A stretch of 64,000 nt of DNA from Rhabdothermincola salaria. Lineage in GTDB: Bacteria > Actinomycetota > Acidimicrobiia > Acidimicrobiales > Acidimicrobilacustridaceae. The position numbers and the translations under genes are program-made. The stretch's first letter is position 1. Each line of letters begins with the position of its first letter. Shown piece after piece: positions 56,456 through 64,000 of the stretch. The notes under the pieces are model-generated. The model saw only the letters and a list, made by a program, of their open reading frames with translations, searched no databases and was not told the DNA's origin. The DNA lies in contig NZ_JAJQXW010000001.1 of NCBI RefSeq assembly GCF_021246445.1, forward strand, positions 1,630,168 through 1,694,167, written 5' to 3'.

Positions 56456-58098
56456 GAGGCTGCCGCCCGACGCTCGGCGTCCACCCGGAGCTCGCCCTTG
56501 GCCACCTTGCCGCCGGACGAGCGCGGGATCTCGTCGACGACCACCAGCCGCTCGGGGTACCACTCGGTGGTGACACCCCGCTCGCGCAGGTGAGCCACCA
56601 GGGCGTCGAGGTCGAGGGTGGTGTCCGGGCGGAGCTCGACGTACACGCAGACCCGCTCGCCGAACACCGGGTCGGGCCAGGCCACCGCCGCCACCATGGC
56701 CACCGCCGGGTGGGTGCCCACCTCGGCCTCCACCGCCGGAGCGCTGATGTTCTTGCCGCCACGGATGATGAAGTCCGAGGTGCGGCCCACGACCGTCAGA
56801 TAGCCGTCGGGATCGATCTCGACGATGTCGCCCATCAGCATCCACCCGTCGTCGGTGAGCAGCGAGGCGTTGGCCTCGTCGTCGGCCCAGTAGCCGAGGC
56901 AGGTGACCGGCCCACGGCACCCGGGCTGCCCCGGCCGACCCTCGCCGGTGGTGTCGGCGCCGGTCTCGGGATCGAACAGCCGGACGTGCATGGCGTCGAT
57001 CGTGCGTCCGGCCGTGGTGAGGCGGTGCTCACGGTCGTCGCGGGTGGTCGTGCAGCTCAAGGCCCCCGTCTCGTTGGAGCCGTAGAACTGCAGCACCGAC
57101 GCACCCGTGGTCTGCTCGAAGTCGGCGGCTCGTTGGAAGGGCACCGCCTCGCCTCCGGTGAACATGCACCGCAGCGACGACAGGTCGCGGGGGCGTTCGG
57201 CCTGGGCGTTGAGCAACATGATGAACTGCGTGCTGACGCAGCACAGGACCGTGACCCGCTCGCGTTCGATGAGGTCGAGGGCGGCCTCGGCGTCGAAGCG
57301 CTCCATGACGACGGTGGGGCAGCCGAGCAGCGTCGGCGTGAAGTGCGCGGTCCAGAGGCCGAAGCCGAACGGCGCCGGCAGGAGGCTCATGAACACCTCG
57401 CCGTCGCCGAACTCTCCGGCCTCGAGGGCCATGCGGTGGTAGGCGATCCAGCGGTTCTGGGTGTGCATCACGCACTTGGGCAGCCCGGTCGTGCCCGAGG
57501 TGGAGTTGAGCAGGAACAGCTCGTCGGGGTCGAGCGCCAGGTTCGGAGCGAGCACGCCCGGCGTGGCCGGGTGGCCGTCGACCTGGATCTGGGCGGCCAC
57601 GGCCGGCAGGGCGTCGGGCACCACGACGTGGTGCTCGAGGGGGGCGCCGGCGGCGCGGGCCACCTCGACCAGCTCGCTGGTGCGACGGCCCCGGAGGGAG
57701 TCGACGGTGAGCAGGGCGCGGGCGCCGGAACGGCCGGCCAGATGGGCCACCTCGGCGTCGCCGGCCCGGGTGCCGATGCCCATGGTGACCAGGCCGGCGC
57801 GCTGCAGGGCGTGGAAGGCCACGTGCACGATGGCGGTGTCGGGCAACATCACGGCCACCCGGTCTCCCCGGTCGAGGCCGAGGCCGGCCAGCACCTCGGC
57901 CAACACCGTGGCCGCCCGGTCGAGCTCGCCCCACGTGACCCGCTCGGTGGCGGTGACGTAGGCCGCCCGCTCGGTGCGGTGGACGGCGTGCGCGGCCAGC
58001 GTGTCGCCGAGGGTGGTGTCGCCCCACCAGCCCTCGGCGCGGTAGCGCGCCGCGGCGTCGGCGTCGGCACGGGGCACGGTGATCGGCCCGGGGTTCAT
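56452..58098 (-). CDS. AMP-dependent acyl-CoA synthetase/ligase
   Basis: 548 residues. ANL superfamily: P-loop NSTSGTTGLPKCV, YGSNETGAL, MGDIVEIDPDGYLTVVGRTSDFI hinge and catalytic Lys in SSGGKVAKGEL. It activates a carboxylic acid to acyl-AMP and then acyl-CoA. ATGA and GTGA overlaps link it to the amidohydrolase upstream and hydrolase downstream. Substrate is probably an aromatic or alicyclic acid given the partners; this is inference. Confidence 0.92.
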   Translation of the reverse strand: MNPGPITVPRADADAAARYRAEGWWGDTTLGDTLAAHAVHRTERAAYVTATERVTWGELDRAATVLAEVLAGLGLDRGDRVAVMLPDTAIVHVAFHALQRAGLVTMGIGTRAGDAEVAHLAGRSGARALLTVDSLRGRRTSELVEVARAAGAPLEHHVVVPDALPAVAAQIQVDGHPATPGVLAPNLALDPDELFLLNSTSGTTGLPKCVMHTQNRWIAYHRMALEAGEFGDGEVFMSLLPAPFGFGLWTAHFTPTLLGCPTVVMERFDAEAALDLIERERVTVLCCVSTQFIMLLNAQAERPRDLSSLRCMFTGGEAVPFQRAADFEQTTGASVLQFYGSNETGALSCTTTRDDREHRLTTAGRTIDAMHVRLFDPETGADTTGEGRPGQPGCRGPVTCLGYWADDEANASLLTDDGWMLMGDIVEIDPDGYLTVVGRTSDFIIRGGKNISAPAVEAEVGTHPAVAMVAAVAWPDPVFGERVCVYVELRPDTTLDLDALVAHLRERGVTTEWYPERLVVVDEIPRSSGGKVAKGELRVDAERRAAAS

Positions 58099-59540
58099 CG
58101 GCCGAGGCGAGCGGCGAGCAGCGCGGCGGCCTCGGTCTCGACCGGAGTGCCCACGTAGAAGTCCGGGTTGGCGCCCCCGTGCAGCAGCACCGGGTTGTCG
58201 AAGGTGAACGCCTTGAACTGCTCGGGGGTGAGGATGCCGTGCTCGAGCAGCTCGTAGGCCTCGACCATGACGTCGCCCATGACCGGCGCGTCCCAGTGCG
58301 AGACGTCGCTGCCCAGGACGGGCCGCAGCTGCGCCGGGGTGCCTTCGAGGTCGAGGCCGAAGGCGAACCCGACCAGGGGGTCGTCGGCCTCGCAGCCGAA
58401 GAAGAGGCGGTTCTCGAACGGCTCGAGGATGTCCTCGACGCTCGTCACGCCGGCGGCGGCGAACTCGTCGAGCTGCTCGGGTCGACCCGGGCGGCGCGAG
58501 AGGTACTCGCCGATCCGGTCGAGGTTGGCCCTCATCTGATCATCGCCGTAGCGCTCGACGAGGGCCAGGACGGCGGCCACGTCGAGGTTGGCAGGATCGA
58601 GATCGGCGATGGCGTGGCCGCCCCGCTTGTTCCAGTGGCCGACGAGATCGGCGAGGAGGCTGGCGGCCCAGGCCACGCCACCCTCGAGGAAGCCGATGCG
58701 CAGCTCCGGGTGGCGGCGCAGCGCTCCACCGAGGAACAGGGCCTTGGCCAGCACGGTGTGGGCTCCGGCGATGCCGCCCACGTGGTTGTAGACGTAGCTC
58801 GACACGGAGCGAGCGGAGTGCGAGTACTGCAATGACGAGTGGAAGGCCGGGGCCAGGCCCAGCTCGACGCAGGTGGCCCAGACGGGGTCGTAGTCGTGGG
58901 CACTGTCGAGGCCGAACACGTCGAGGCGGGTGCCGCCCGACGGAACCGGGCGAGCCACGTTGCCCGCCAGCACGACGCTCTTCATGCCCAGCTCCTCGGC
59001 CGCGTAGCGCAGCTCGCCGACGGCCATCTCGGGCGTGTCCATGGGGATGACCCCGGCCGGGACGAACCGATCCTCATAGCCGGCGAACAGACGCGAGATG
59101 TAGCGGTTGACGCCACGGCAGGCATGGGCTCGCAGCTCGTCATCGCCGGCCTCCACGAACCCGAGCGTCCAGCTGGGGTAGATGCACATCACGTCGATGC
59201 CCAGCTCGTCGAGTCGCTCGTACATGAGCGCCGGCAGGTGGGCGGTGGCCCGCTCGTGGGCGTCGTCGGTGGGGTTGCCCCACCACGACGGCATGGAGGC
59301 CCACCGCTCGAGGACCTCGGGGGCTGAGCGGTCGGCCTGGAAGACGGCGGTGTCGAAGGCGCCCCGCACCTGGGTGCGGAAGCGCTCGGCGAGGGCGGTC
59401 CCGCCGCTCTCCTCGAGGTAGGAGGTGATCTCGTCGTTGACGAGCGGCATGAACTCGAGGAAGTGCCCGTCGCCGTCGACGATCGGGTGTCCGACGCGTC
59501 GGCGGACCTCGGCGGCGGTGAGCATGTCGGTGGCGGTCAT
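58095..59540 (-). CDS. Amidohydrolase family protein (COG2159, ACMSD-like)
   Basis: 481 residues. N-terminal IVDGDGHFLEF provides the Asp-x-His metal motif of the COG2159 group; LGLAPAFHSSLQYSHSA, GGVAWAASLLADLVGHWNKRG and LGSDVSHWDAPV supply further His/Asp ligands. Such enzymes decarboxylate or hydrolyse ring-cleavage products. First gene of the operon with the acyl-CoA ligase and alpha/beta hydrolase. It is divergent from the CoA lyase, separated by 114 bases. Confidence 0.88.
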   Translation of the reverse strand: MTATDMLTAAEVRRRVGHPIVDGDGHFLEFMPLVNDEITSYLEESGGTALAERFRTQVRGAFDTAVFQADRSAPEVLERWASMPSWWGNPTDDAHERATAHLPALMYERLDELGIDVMCIYPSWTLGFVEAGDDELRAHACRGVNRYISRLFAGYEDRFVPAGVIPMDTPEMAVGELRYAAEELGMKSVVLAGNVARPVPSGGTRLDVFGLDSAHDYDPVWATCVELGLAPAFHSSLQYSHSARSVSSYVYNHVGGIAGAHTVLAKALFLGGALRRHPELRIGFLEGGVAWAASLLADLVGHWNKRGGHAIADLDPANLDVAAVLALVERYGDDQMRANLDRIGEYLSRRPGRPEQLDEFAAAGVTSVEDILEPFENRLFFGCEADDPLVGFAFGLDLEGTPAQLRPVLGSDVSHWDAPVMGDVMVEAYELLEHGILTPEQFKAFTFDNPVLLHGGANPDFYVGTPVETEAAALLAARLGR

Positions 59541-59654
59541 GGAGTTCCCCCTCGATCGGACCGTGAAGAGCGACCAACCTACCGGCCGTTAGGGTGCTCG
59601 GGAACCAGCCGGGGCGGCCACCACCGCCGACGCAGCCGACACGCAGGGGGCTCG

Positions 59655-60593
59655 ATGCACAAGGACGACGTACGACCGATCCGCAGCCTGGTGTTCGTAC
59701 CGGGCGACGACGCCGGTGCGCTCGACACGAGCCGATCCAGTGGCGCCGATGCGGTCGTCGTCGACCTCGAGGAACCGCGCGAGCCCTTCTCCGACGAGCA
59801 GCGTCGCGACGCCGGTCGGATGGTGGGCGAGTTCCTGCGCTCGCTGCCCGACGACGGCGACCACCCCAGCTACTTCGTGCGGGTGCGCTCCCCGCGCACG
59901 GGTCTCATGTACCGCGACCTGCACCCGGTGCTGTGCGGGGCGCTCACCGGCGTGCTCACCCCGAAGCTCGAGGACGGTCGCGACGTGGTCGCCGCCGACG
60001 CCATCGTGACCGCCGCGGAGGTCGAGAACGACGTGGCCGTGGGCACGGTCGCCCTGTACCCCATCCTCGAGACGGCCGCCGCCCTGCGCAACGCCTACGA
60101 CATCGCCGACGCGTCGCCTCGCGTGGCCTACATGGGCGGCGCCATCTCCCGCTTCGGCGACATCCACCAGAGCGTCGGCTACCGGTGGACCGCCGAGGGC
60201 ACCGAGACGCTCTTCATCCGCTCCAAGGTGCTGATCGACTGCCGGGCGGCCGGCATCAAGTACCCGATCAGCGGCATGTGGGGCGGCACCAACGACGACC
60301 TCGACGGACTGCGGCGCTTCGCGACCGAGCTGCGCGACCTCGGTTACTTCGGGATGATGCTCAACACCGCCGAGCACGTCGACGTGGTCCACGAGGTCTT
60401 CTCCCCCACCGCCGACGAGGTCCGCTACTGGGCCGACCTCGACCGGCTGGCCACCGAGGCCGCCGCCGACCCCGACGCCGGTCCCATCACCTACGGCGAT
60501 CCCAACGACGGCGAGGGCCACGTCGTGCACGGCGCCCACGTGGCGTCGGCTCGCAAGAACCTGGCGTGGGCCCGGGAGCTGGGCCTGGCCTGA
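59655..60593 (+). CDS. HpcH/HpaI aldolase / citrate lyase beta-like CoA ester lyase
   Basis: 312 residues from ATG 59655, with GGGGG 6 bases before it. TIM barrel of the CitE family: RSLVFVPGDDAGALD, AVVVDLEEPREPFSDEQRR (the usual DLEDAV metal motif altered to DLEEPR), VRVRSPRTGLMYRDLHPVL and TPKLEDG. It should cleave a beta-hydroxy- or citramalyl/malyl-CoA-type ester. Divergent from the amidohydrolase-ligase-hydrolase operon, and likely part of the same degradation route. Confidence 0.85.
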   Translation: MHKDDVRPIRSLVFVPGDDAGALDTSRSSGADAVVVDLEEPREPFSDEQRRDAGRMVGEFLRSLPDDGDHPSYFVRVRSPRTGLMYRDLHPVLCGALTGVLTPKLEDGRDVVAADAIVTAAEVENDVAVGTVALYPILETAAALRNAYDIADASPRVAYMGGAISRFGDIHQSVGYRWTAEGTETLFIRSKVLIDCRAAGIKYPISGMWGGTNDDLDGLRRFATELRDLGYFGMMLNTAEHVDVVHEVFSPTADEVRYWADLDRLATEAAADPDAGPITYGDPNDGEGHVVHGAHVASARKNLAWARELGLA

Positions 60594-60711
60594 CGGCGCC
60601 GCCGCCCGGCCCCGCCCCCGGACACCCGACGACCGCTCCCAGGGGAACCCTGCGGCGGGGAACGGACGCGGCCGGCGAGGCTCGCGACCGCGCCCACGGC
60701 GGCCAGCTCAG

Positions 60712-61431
60712 CTAGCCGCCGGTGAGGATGCGGCGGGCCTCGGCCAGGTCGGCGATGCGCTGGGCCGCGCCCTCGTCGGCTGCGCCGTGGTCGGGATGAG
60801 CCTCGCGCAGCAGCTCGCGATAGCGGCGCACCACGTCGCGTGGCGGCGGCGCGACCAGGGTGGTCGCCCCTCCCCCACCGAAGCCCATGACGGTCATGGC
60901 CCAGGCCGTCGGGTTCTCGAGCGCCATGTGGTCGAACGAGGTCCCCCGAGCTCCGCCGGCGACGACGCCGATGAAGTCGGTGCCCACGGGCCCCACCCAC
61001 CGGGTGGCGCGTCGCAGCGAGGACATGACCGAGTGGCGCGCGCCGGGCTCGAGCCGGCCGGCGGCGTACACGGCCCCGAGGACCTGCTGTTCGGGGGCGC
61101 CGCCGTCGCCGAACTGGAACCAGAGCCGCTCGCCGTCACCGTGGAGGCGGTGGCTCACCGCGTTGAGCCCGACCGTGTCGACCTGGAGTCGATGGCGAAG
61201 TCGCGGCTGGGGGATGCGGCGACCGTCCTCGAGCTCGCGGGTCAGCCGGGCCAGGTCGGGCAGGTGGTCGGGGTCGATGGCCCCCACGTGCTCGGCCACG
61301 ATGCCGGCCAGCAGCACCCCACCGAAGCCCGGGGCCGGCTCGCACGGGAGGTCGATCTCTCCGAGGGCGACCCGCCGGGTGGGCGCGTGGGGGCGAGAGC
61401 AGAAGATCTCGAGCTCGGCCAACACCACCAC
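60712..61431 (-). CDS. Protein with C-terminal J-domain (DnaJ-like)
   Basis: 239 residues. Residues ~1-200 form a domain I do not recognise, with GVLLAGIVAEHVGAI, RLWFQFGDGGAPEQQVL and FDHMALENPTAWAMTVMGFGGGG. The last 38 residues (RRYRELLREAHPDHGAADEG..) carry helix II, the HPD loop at 212-214 and helix III of a J-domain. A J-domain at the C-terminus on a novel N-terminal domain would recruit DnaK to a specific client. The J-domain helix I is short. Confidence 0.72.
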   Translation of the reverse strand: MVVLAELEIFCSRPHAPTRRVALGEIDLPCEPAPGFGGVLLAGIVAEHVGAIDPDHLPDLARLTRELEDGRRIPQPRLRHRLQVDTVGLNAVSHRLHGDGERLWFQFGDGGAPEQQVLGAVYAAGRLEPGARHSVMSSLRRATRWVGPVGTDFIGVVAGGARGTSFDHMALENPTAWAMTVMGFGGGGATTLVAPPPRDVVRRYRELLREAHPDHGAADEGAAQRIADLAEARRILTGG

Positions 61432-61451
61432 AGCGCCGAGGGTATCGGCGC

Positions 61452-62114
61452 CTAGACGAGCGGCCTCAGCCGGGCCCGCAGGTCTTCGGCCAGCGCCTCG
61501 ACGTGCTCCCCGCCGCCCGGGCCCGGCTCGACCTCCTGGGTGAGCACCGCCGCGATCCTGGCCACGGCGGACACCAGGTCGTCCCAGACAGCGGGCTCGA
61601 AGCCGAAGGGGAGCCCCATGGACTGCATGGTCCCGTGCACCTCGACGAGGGCCAGCACCCCTTCCGGATCCGAAGCCCGACGGTTCAGCCGGTCGGCGGC
61701 CAGGAACGCCTCACCCAAGACCTCCTGGGCGTCGACGTCGTCGTCCCATCCCTCCGCGTCGTCCCACTCGTCGCCGTCAGGGTCGCCGCCGGCCTCCCCT
61801 TCGGCTTCGCCGCCGGAGCCGAGGGCGTCGTGGACCGCCGGCTCGGCCATCGTCCCCGGCGTGGCGGCCATCTCGACCTGGTCGATGAGCTCGTCGACGA
61901 CGTACTGGGAACCTCGGGGCACCACCACGGTGGCGCCCTGCCAGGCGTGGGGGATGTCCTCACCGGTCAGGAGACGGTCGAGGAGGGCACGATCCTCGAC
62001 GGACCAGTCGTCGAGAGGGAACTCGGTGCGGGCCTCGGCGGCATCGTCGTCGGAGGCGATGCCGGCCGCTGCGCCTTCGGTGTCGTCGGTTCCGTCACGG
62101 AGGTGGTCGGCCAC
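61452..62114 (-). CDS. Acidic protein of unknown function
   Basis: 220 residues from GTG 62114, chosen because CATACT lies 6 bases before it. Residues ~25-60 (EFPLDDWSVEDRALLDRLLTGEDIPHAWQGATVVVP) are reminiscent of short sensor-like modules in actinobacteria. The middle is strongly acidic (GDEWDDAEGWDDDVDAQEV), and the C-terminus is helical. No family recognised. It is divergent from glpX, 89 bases apart. Confidence 0.65.
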   Translation of the reverse strand: MADHLRDGTDDTEGAAAGIASDDDAAEARTEFPLDDWSVEDRALLDRLLTGEDIPHAWQGATVVVPRGSQYVVDELIDQVEMAATPGTMAEPAVHDALGSGGEAEGEAGGDPDGDEWDDAEGWDDDVDAQEVLGEAFLAADRLNRRASDPEGVLALVEVHGTMQSMGLPFGFEPAVWDDLVSAVARIAAVLTQEVEPGPGGGEHVEALAEDLRARLRPLV

Positions 62115-62120
62115 CGTTGC

Positions 62121-62126
62121 AGTATG
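62121..62126 (-). promoter_or_regulatory. Possible -10 box of the acidic protein gene
   Basis: CATACT ends 6 bases before the GTG at 62114. Confidence 0.4.
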
Positions 62127-62191
62127 GCCCCTCGGACCCGGACGTCGGGCAACGGGCGGCCGCCGGGGCCGGCCCGTTCGGCGCACCCAAG

Positions 62192-62197
62192 TAGTCT
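62192..62197 (+). promoter_or_regulatory. -10 box of glpX (leaderless)
   Basis: TAGTCT ends 6 bases before the ATG at 62204. Confidence 0.55.
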
Positions 62198-62203
62198 CGG
62201 CCC

Positions 62204-63193
62204 ATGGCAGAGACCAACGACTCCCAGCCGGATCGCAACCTCGCGCTCGACCTCGTGCGTGTCACCGAGGCAGCCGCCATGGCCGCCAGCCGGTGGATGG
62301 GTCGGGGCGACAAGGAGGGCGCGGACGGCGCGGCGGTCGACGCCATGCGCCTGGTGCTCGGCACCGTCGCCATGGACGGCATCGTGGTCATCGGCGAGGG
62401 GGAGAAGGACGAGGCGCCGATGCTCTACAACGGCGAGCGCATCGGCGACGGCTCCCCGCCCGAGGTCGACATCGCCGTCGACCCGGTGGAGGGGACGACC
62501 CTCACCGCCAAGGGGCGGGGCAACGCCATCTCGGTCATCGCCCTGTCCGAGCGCGGCACCATGTTCGACCCGGGCCCCTGCGTCTACATGGACAAGGTCG
62601 CCGTCGGCCCCGAGCTGGTCGGAGCCATCGACATCGCCGCCTCGCCGACCGACAACCTTCGCGCCGTGGCCCAGGCCAAGCGGGTAGCCGTCACCGAGGT
62701 CACCGCGGTCATCCTCGAGCGTCCCCGCCACGACGACCTGATCGCCGAGGTCCGCCAGGCCGGGGCCCGCGTTCGGCTCATCCCCGACGGCGACGTGGCC
62801 GGGGCCATCTCGACTGCGTGGCCCGACTCCGGCGCCGACATCCTCTTCGGAGTGGGCGGCACCCCCGAGGGCGTCATCACCGCCGCCGCCCTCAAGAGCA
62901 TGGGCGGCGAGATCCAGGCCCGCCTCTGGCCACGCGACGACGCCGAGCGCCAGGCCGCACTCGACGCCGGCTACGACGTCGACCGGGTCCTCGGCACCGA
63001 CGACCTGGTCGCCGGTGACAACTGCTTCTTCGCCGCCACCGGCATCACCGACGGCGACCTCCTCAGGGGCGTGCACCTCGACGCCAGCAGTGCCACCACG
63101 CAGTCGCTGGTGATGCGCTCCAAGTCGGGCACGGTGCGGCTGGTCAACGCCCGCCACCGCCTCGACAAGTTCCGCTCCCAGTACGGGAGCTGA
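62204..63193 (+). CDS. glpX: Class II fructose-1,6-bisphosphatase
   Basis: 329 residues. GlpX fold with metal/phosphate motifs [17 protein letters not shown] (62-78), [12 protein letters not shown] (93-104) and [20 protein letters not shown]. It removes the C1 phosphate of fructose-1,6-bisphosphate in gluconeogenesis. Actinobacteria rely on this class. Leaderless start. Followed by a strong bidirectional hairpin. Confidence 0.96.
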   Translation: MAETNDSQPDRNLALDLVRVTEAAAMAASRWMGRGDKEGADGAAVDAMRLVLGTVAMDGIVVIGEGEKDEAPMLYNGERIGDGSPPEVDIAVDPVEGTTLTAKGRGNAISVIALSERGTMFDPGPCVYMDKVAVGPELVGAIDIAASPTDNLRAVAQAKRVAVTEVTAVILERPRHDDLIAEVRQAGARVRLIPDGDVAGAISTAWPDSGADILFGVGGTPEGVITAAALKSMGGEIQARLWPRDDAERQAALDAGYDVDRVLGTDDLVAGDNCFFAATGITDGDLLRGVHLDASSATTQSLVMRSKSGTVRLVNARHRLDKFRSQYGS

Positions 63194-63286
63194 GCGACCG
63201 GTCCACTCTTCCGAGCGGCCTCGGTCCGAGCGGGCCGGGGCCGCCGGGTGGGGTTCCGCGCTGGGACCCGAGGGCCTGACCGGCCC

Positions 63287-63312
63287 GACGGGCGGGCGGT
63301 GGCCCGCCCGTC
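63287..63312. terminator. Bidirectional hairpin between glpX and the desaturase
   Basis: 11-bp perfect stem GACGGGCGGGC / GCCCGCCCGTC with GGTG loop between two convergent genes. Confidence 0.75.
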
Positions 63313-63315
63313 GCC

Positions 63316-64000
63316 TCAGCGGTCGATGACCGGGAACTGCTTCTGGCTGCGCTTGGCGACGCGAGCCAGCTCCTCGGCGGGCTCGATCGTGCGGTGCAAC
63401 AGCTCGTCGATGGCCACCTTCTGGGTCTCGATGGCCAGGTCGAGGGCGTCGCGGTCGGCGGCCAGCCCCTCCCCTGCGTCGTCAGCGGTGGCCGACAGGG
63501 CGGCGATGCGGTCGTCGACCCGCGCGTGGGCCACGTAGGCCTGGGCCTTGGCCCAGTGCGCCTTGTACATGCCCACGTCGAAGTTGCCGTCGGCGATGCG
63601 GTTCGACTGGAGGATCTCCTGGGTGGGCACCTTGAGGTCTTTCACGATGCCGACCCAGCTGAGGGCCTTGAGGATGTACCAGGTGACGTCGAGCTCCCAC
63701 CAGAAGAAGCCGTTGCGGGCCGACGACTGGTAGTAGTGGTGGTTGTTGTGCCAGCCCTCACCGAGGGTGGTGACGGCGATGAGCAGCGAGTTGCGGCTGG
63801 TGTCGTCGGTGACGTAGCGACGCCGACCCATCACGTGGGCCAGGCTGTTGACCAGGAACGTGTTGTGCCACAGCACCACGGTGCCGAGGAAGAAGCCGAA
63901 GAACAGCCCCGACCACCCGGCGATGAGGAAGCTGGCCACGCCCAGCACCCAGGGGAACATGCCGTCGTGGCGCTCGACGAAGCGGATCTCGGGGTACTTG
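63316..64000 (-). CDS. Fatty acid (acyl-CoA) desaturase, C-terminal part (5' end outside window)
   Basis: The frame runs off the window's right edge, so only the last ~228 residues are present. Two hydrophobic segments (LGVASFLIAGWSGLFFGFFLGTVVLW in pattern) precede LVNSLAHVMG and the third His box GEGWHNNHHYYQSS, whose histidines bind the di-iron centre. A C-terminal ~90-residue helical tail follows, unlike minimal delta-9 desaturases. It inserts a double bond into a saturated acyl chain in the membrane. The missing part should hold the first two His boxes. Confidence 0.9.
   Translation of the reverse strand, partial: KYPEIRFVERHDGMFPWVLGVASFLIAGWSGLFFGFFLGTVVLWHNTFLVNSLAHVMGRRRYVTDDTSRNSLLIAVTTLGEGWHNNHHYYQSSARNGFFWWELDVTWYILKALSWVGIVKDLKVPTQEILQSNRIADGNFDVGMYKAHWAKAQAYVAHARVDDRIAALSATADDAGEGLAADRDALDLAIETQKVAIDELLHRTIEPAEELARVAKRSQKQFPVIDR

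Overview
The window is high-GC (about 70% or more by eye), gene-dense actinobacterial DNA with no rRNA, tRNA or CRISPR array that I can see. An F420-type LLM oxidoreductase, an Eis-type acetyltransferase, a PASTA Ser/Thr kinase, GTG starts and promoters sitting directly on start codons all point to Actinobacteria. The order on the minus strand (cysteine desulfurase, mnmA, MetE-like protein, ligA, gatC, gatA, gatB, ilvB, ilvN, ilvC) matches the order I know from Mycobacterium (Rv3025c to Rv3001c) and Streptomyces. Gene content is compatible with class Acidimicrobiia, but that assignment is inference. About 62 protein genes are supported, including one 15-residue leader peptide; the first and last genes run off the window. 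Layout: 1-7.6 kb holds a truncated TPR-type regulator, a methyltransferase, an SDR, metY with an operator-like site, an aldo/keto reductase and a translationally coupled P450/LLM pair. 7.7-16.7 kb is the branched-chain amino acid block: ilvB-ilvN-ilvC behind a classical attenuator whose leader peptide is MSPADIIVISLVVLR, with ilvD nearby. Two secreted proteins interspersed here end in the same seven residues, VTPRFTG. 16.7-21.6 kb is one plus-strand run of two ABC ATPase/permease pairs and a MATE exporter. 21.6-28.4 kb carries an Eis-type acetyltransferase, two paralogous lipoproteins, gatCAB and an SCP2 protein. 28.4-42.5 kb has a drug MFS, the PASTA kinase, a HAD hydrolase, ligA, a MetE-like protein, mnmA with its cysteine desulfurase, a methyltransferase/galT pair and an SRPBCC protein. 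42.5-47 kb is a signalling run (rhomboid protease, receiver-PP2C phosphatase, CHASE3-type histidine kinase, single-domain receiver). 47-55.8 kb has enoyl-CoA hydratase, mscL, two secreted proteins in a lower-GC patch, meaB, an Nfu-type protein, a murA with the fosfomycin-resistant Asp, an MFS, and an L,D-transpeptidase coupled to a lipoprotein that seems to start at CTG. 55.8-60.6 kb is a CoA-linked catabolic operon (amidohydrolase, acyl-CoA ligase, alpha/beta hydrolase) divergent from a citrate-lyase-like CoA lyase. The window ends with a J-domain protein, an acidic protein, glpX and part of a fatty acid desaturase. Features running across the window: (1) at least 16 genes have a TANNNT hexamer 6-9 nt before the start codon, implying pervasive leaderless transcription; (2) three intergenic copies of an imperfect palindrome with arms close to AACCTGTCGGGAAAGGGCGC form a dispersed repeat family; (3) 4-nt stop/start overlaps (ATGA, GTGA, CTGA) are the usual coupling inside operons. 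The most novel-looking observation is the shared C-terminal VTPRFTG tail, which has the architecture of a short protein-sorting or anchoring signal.
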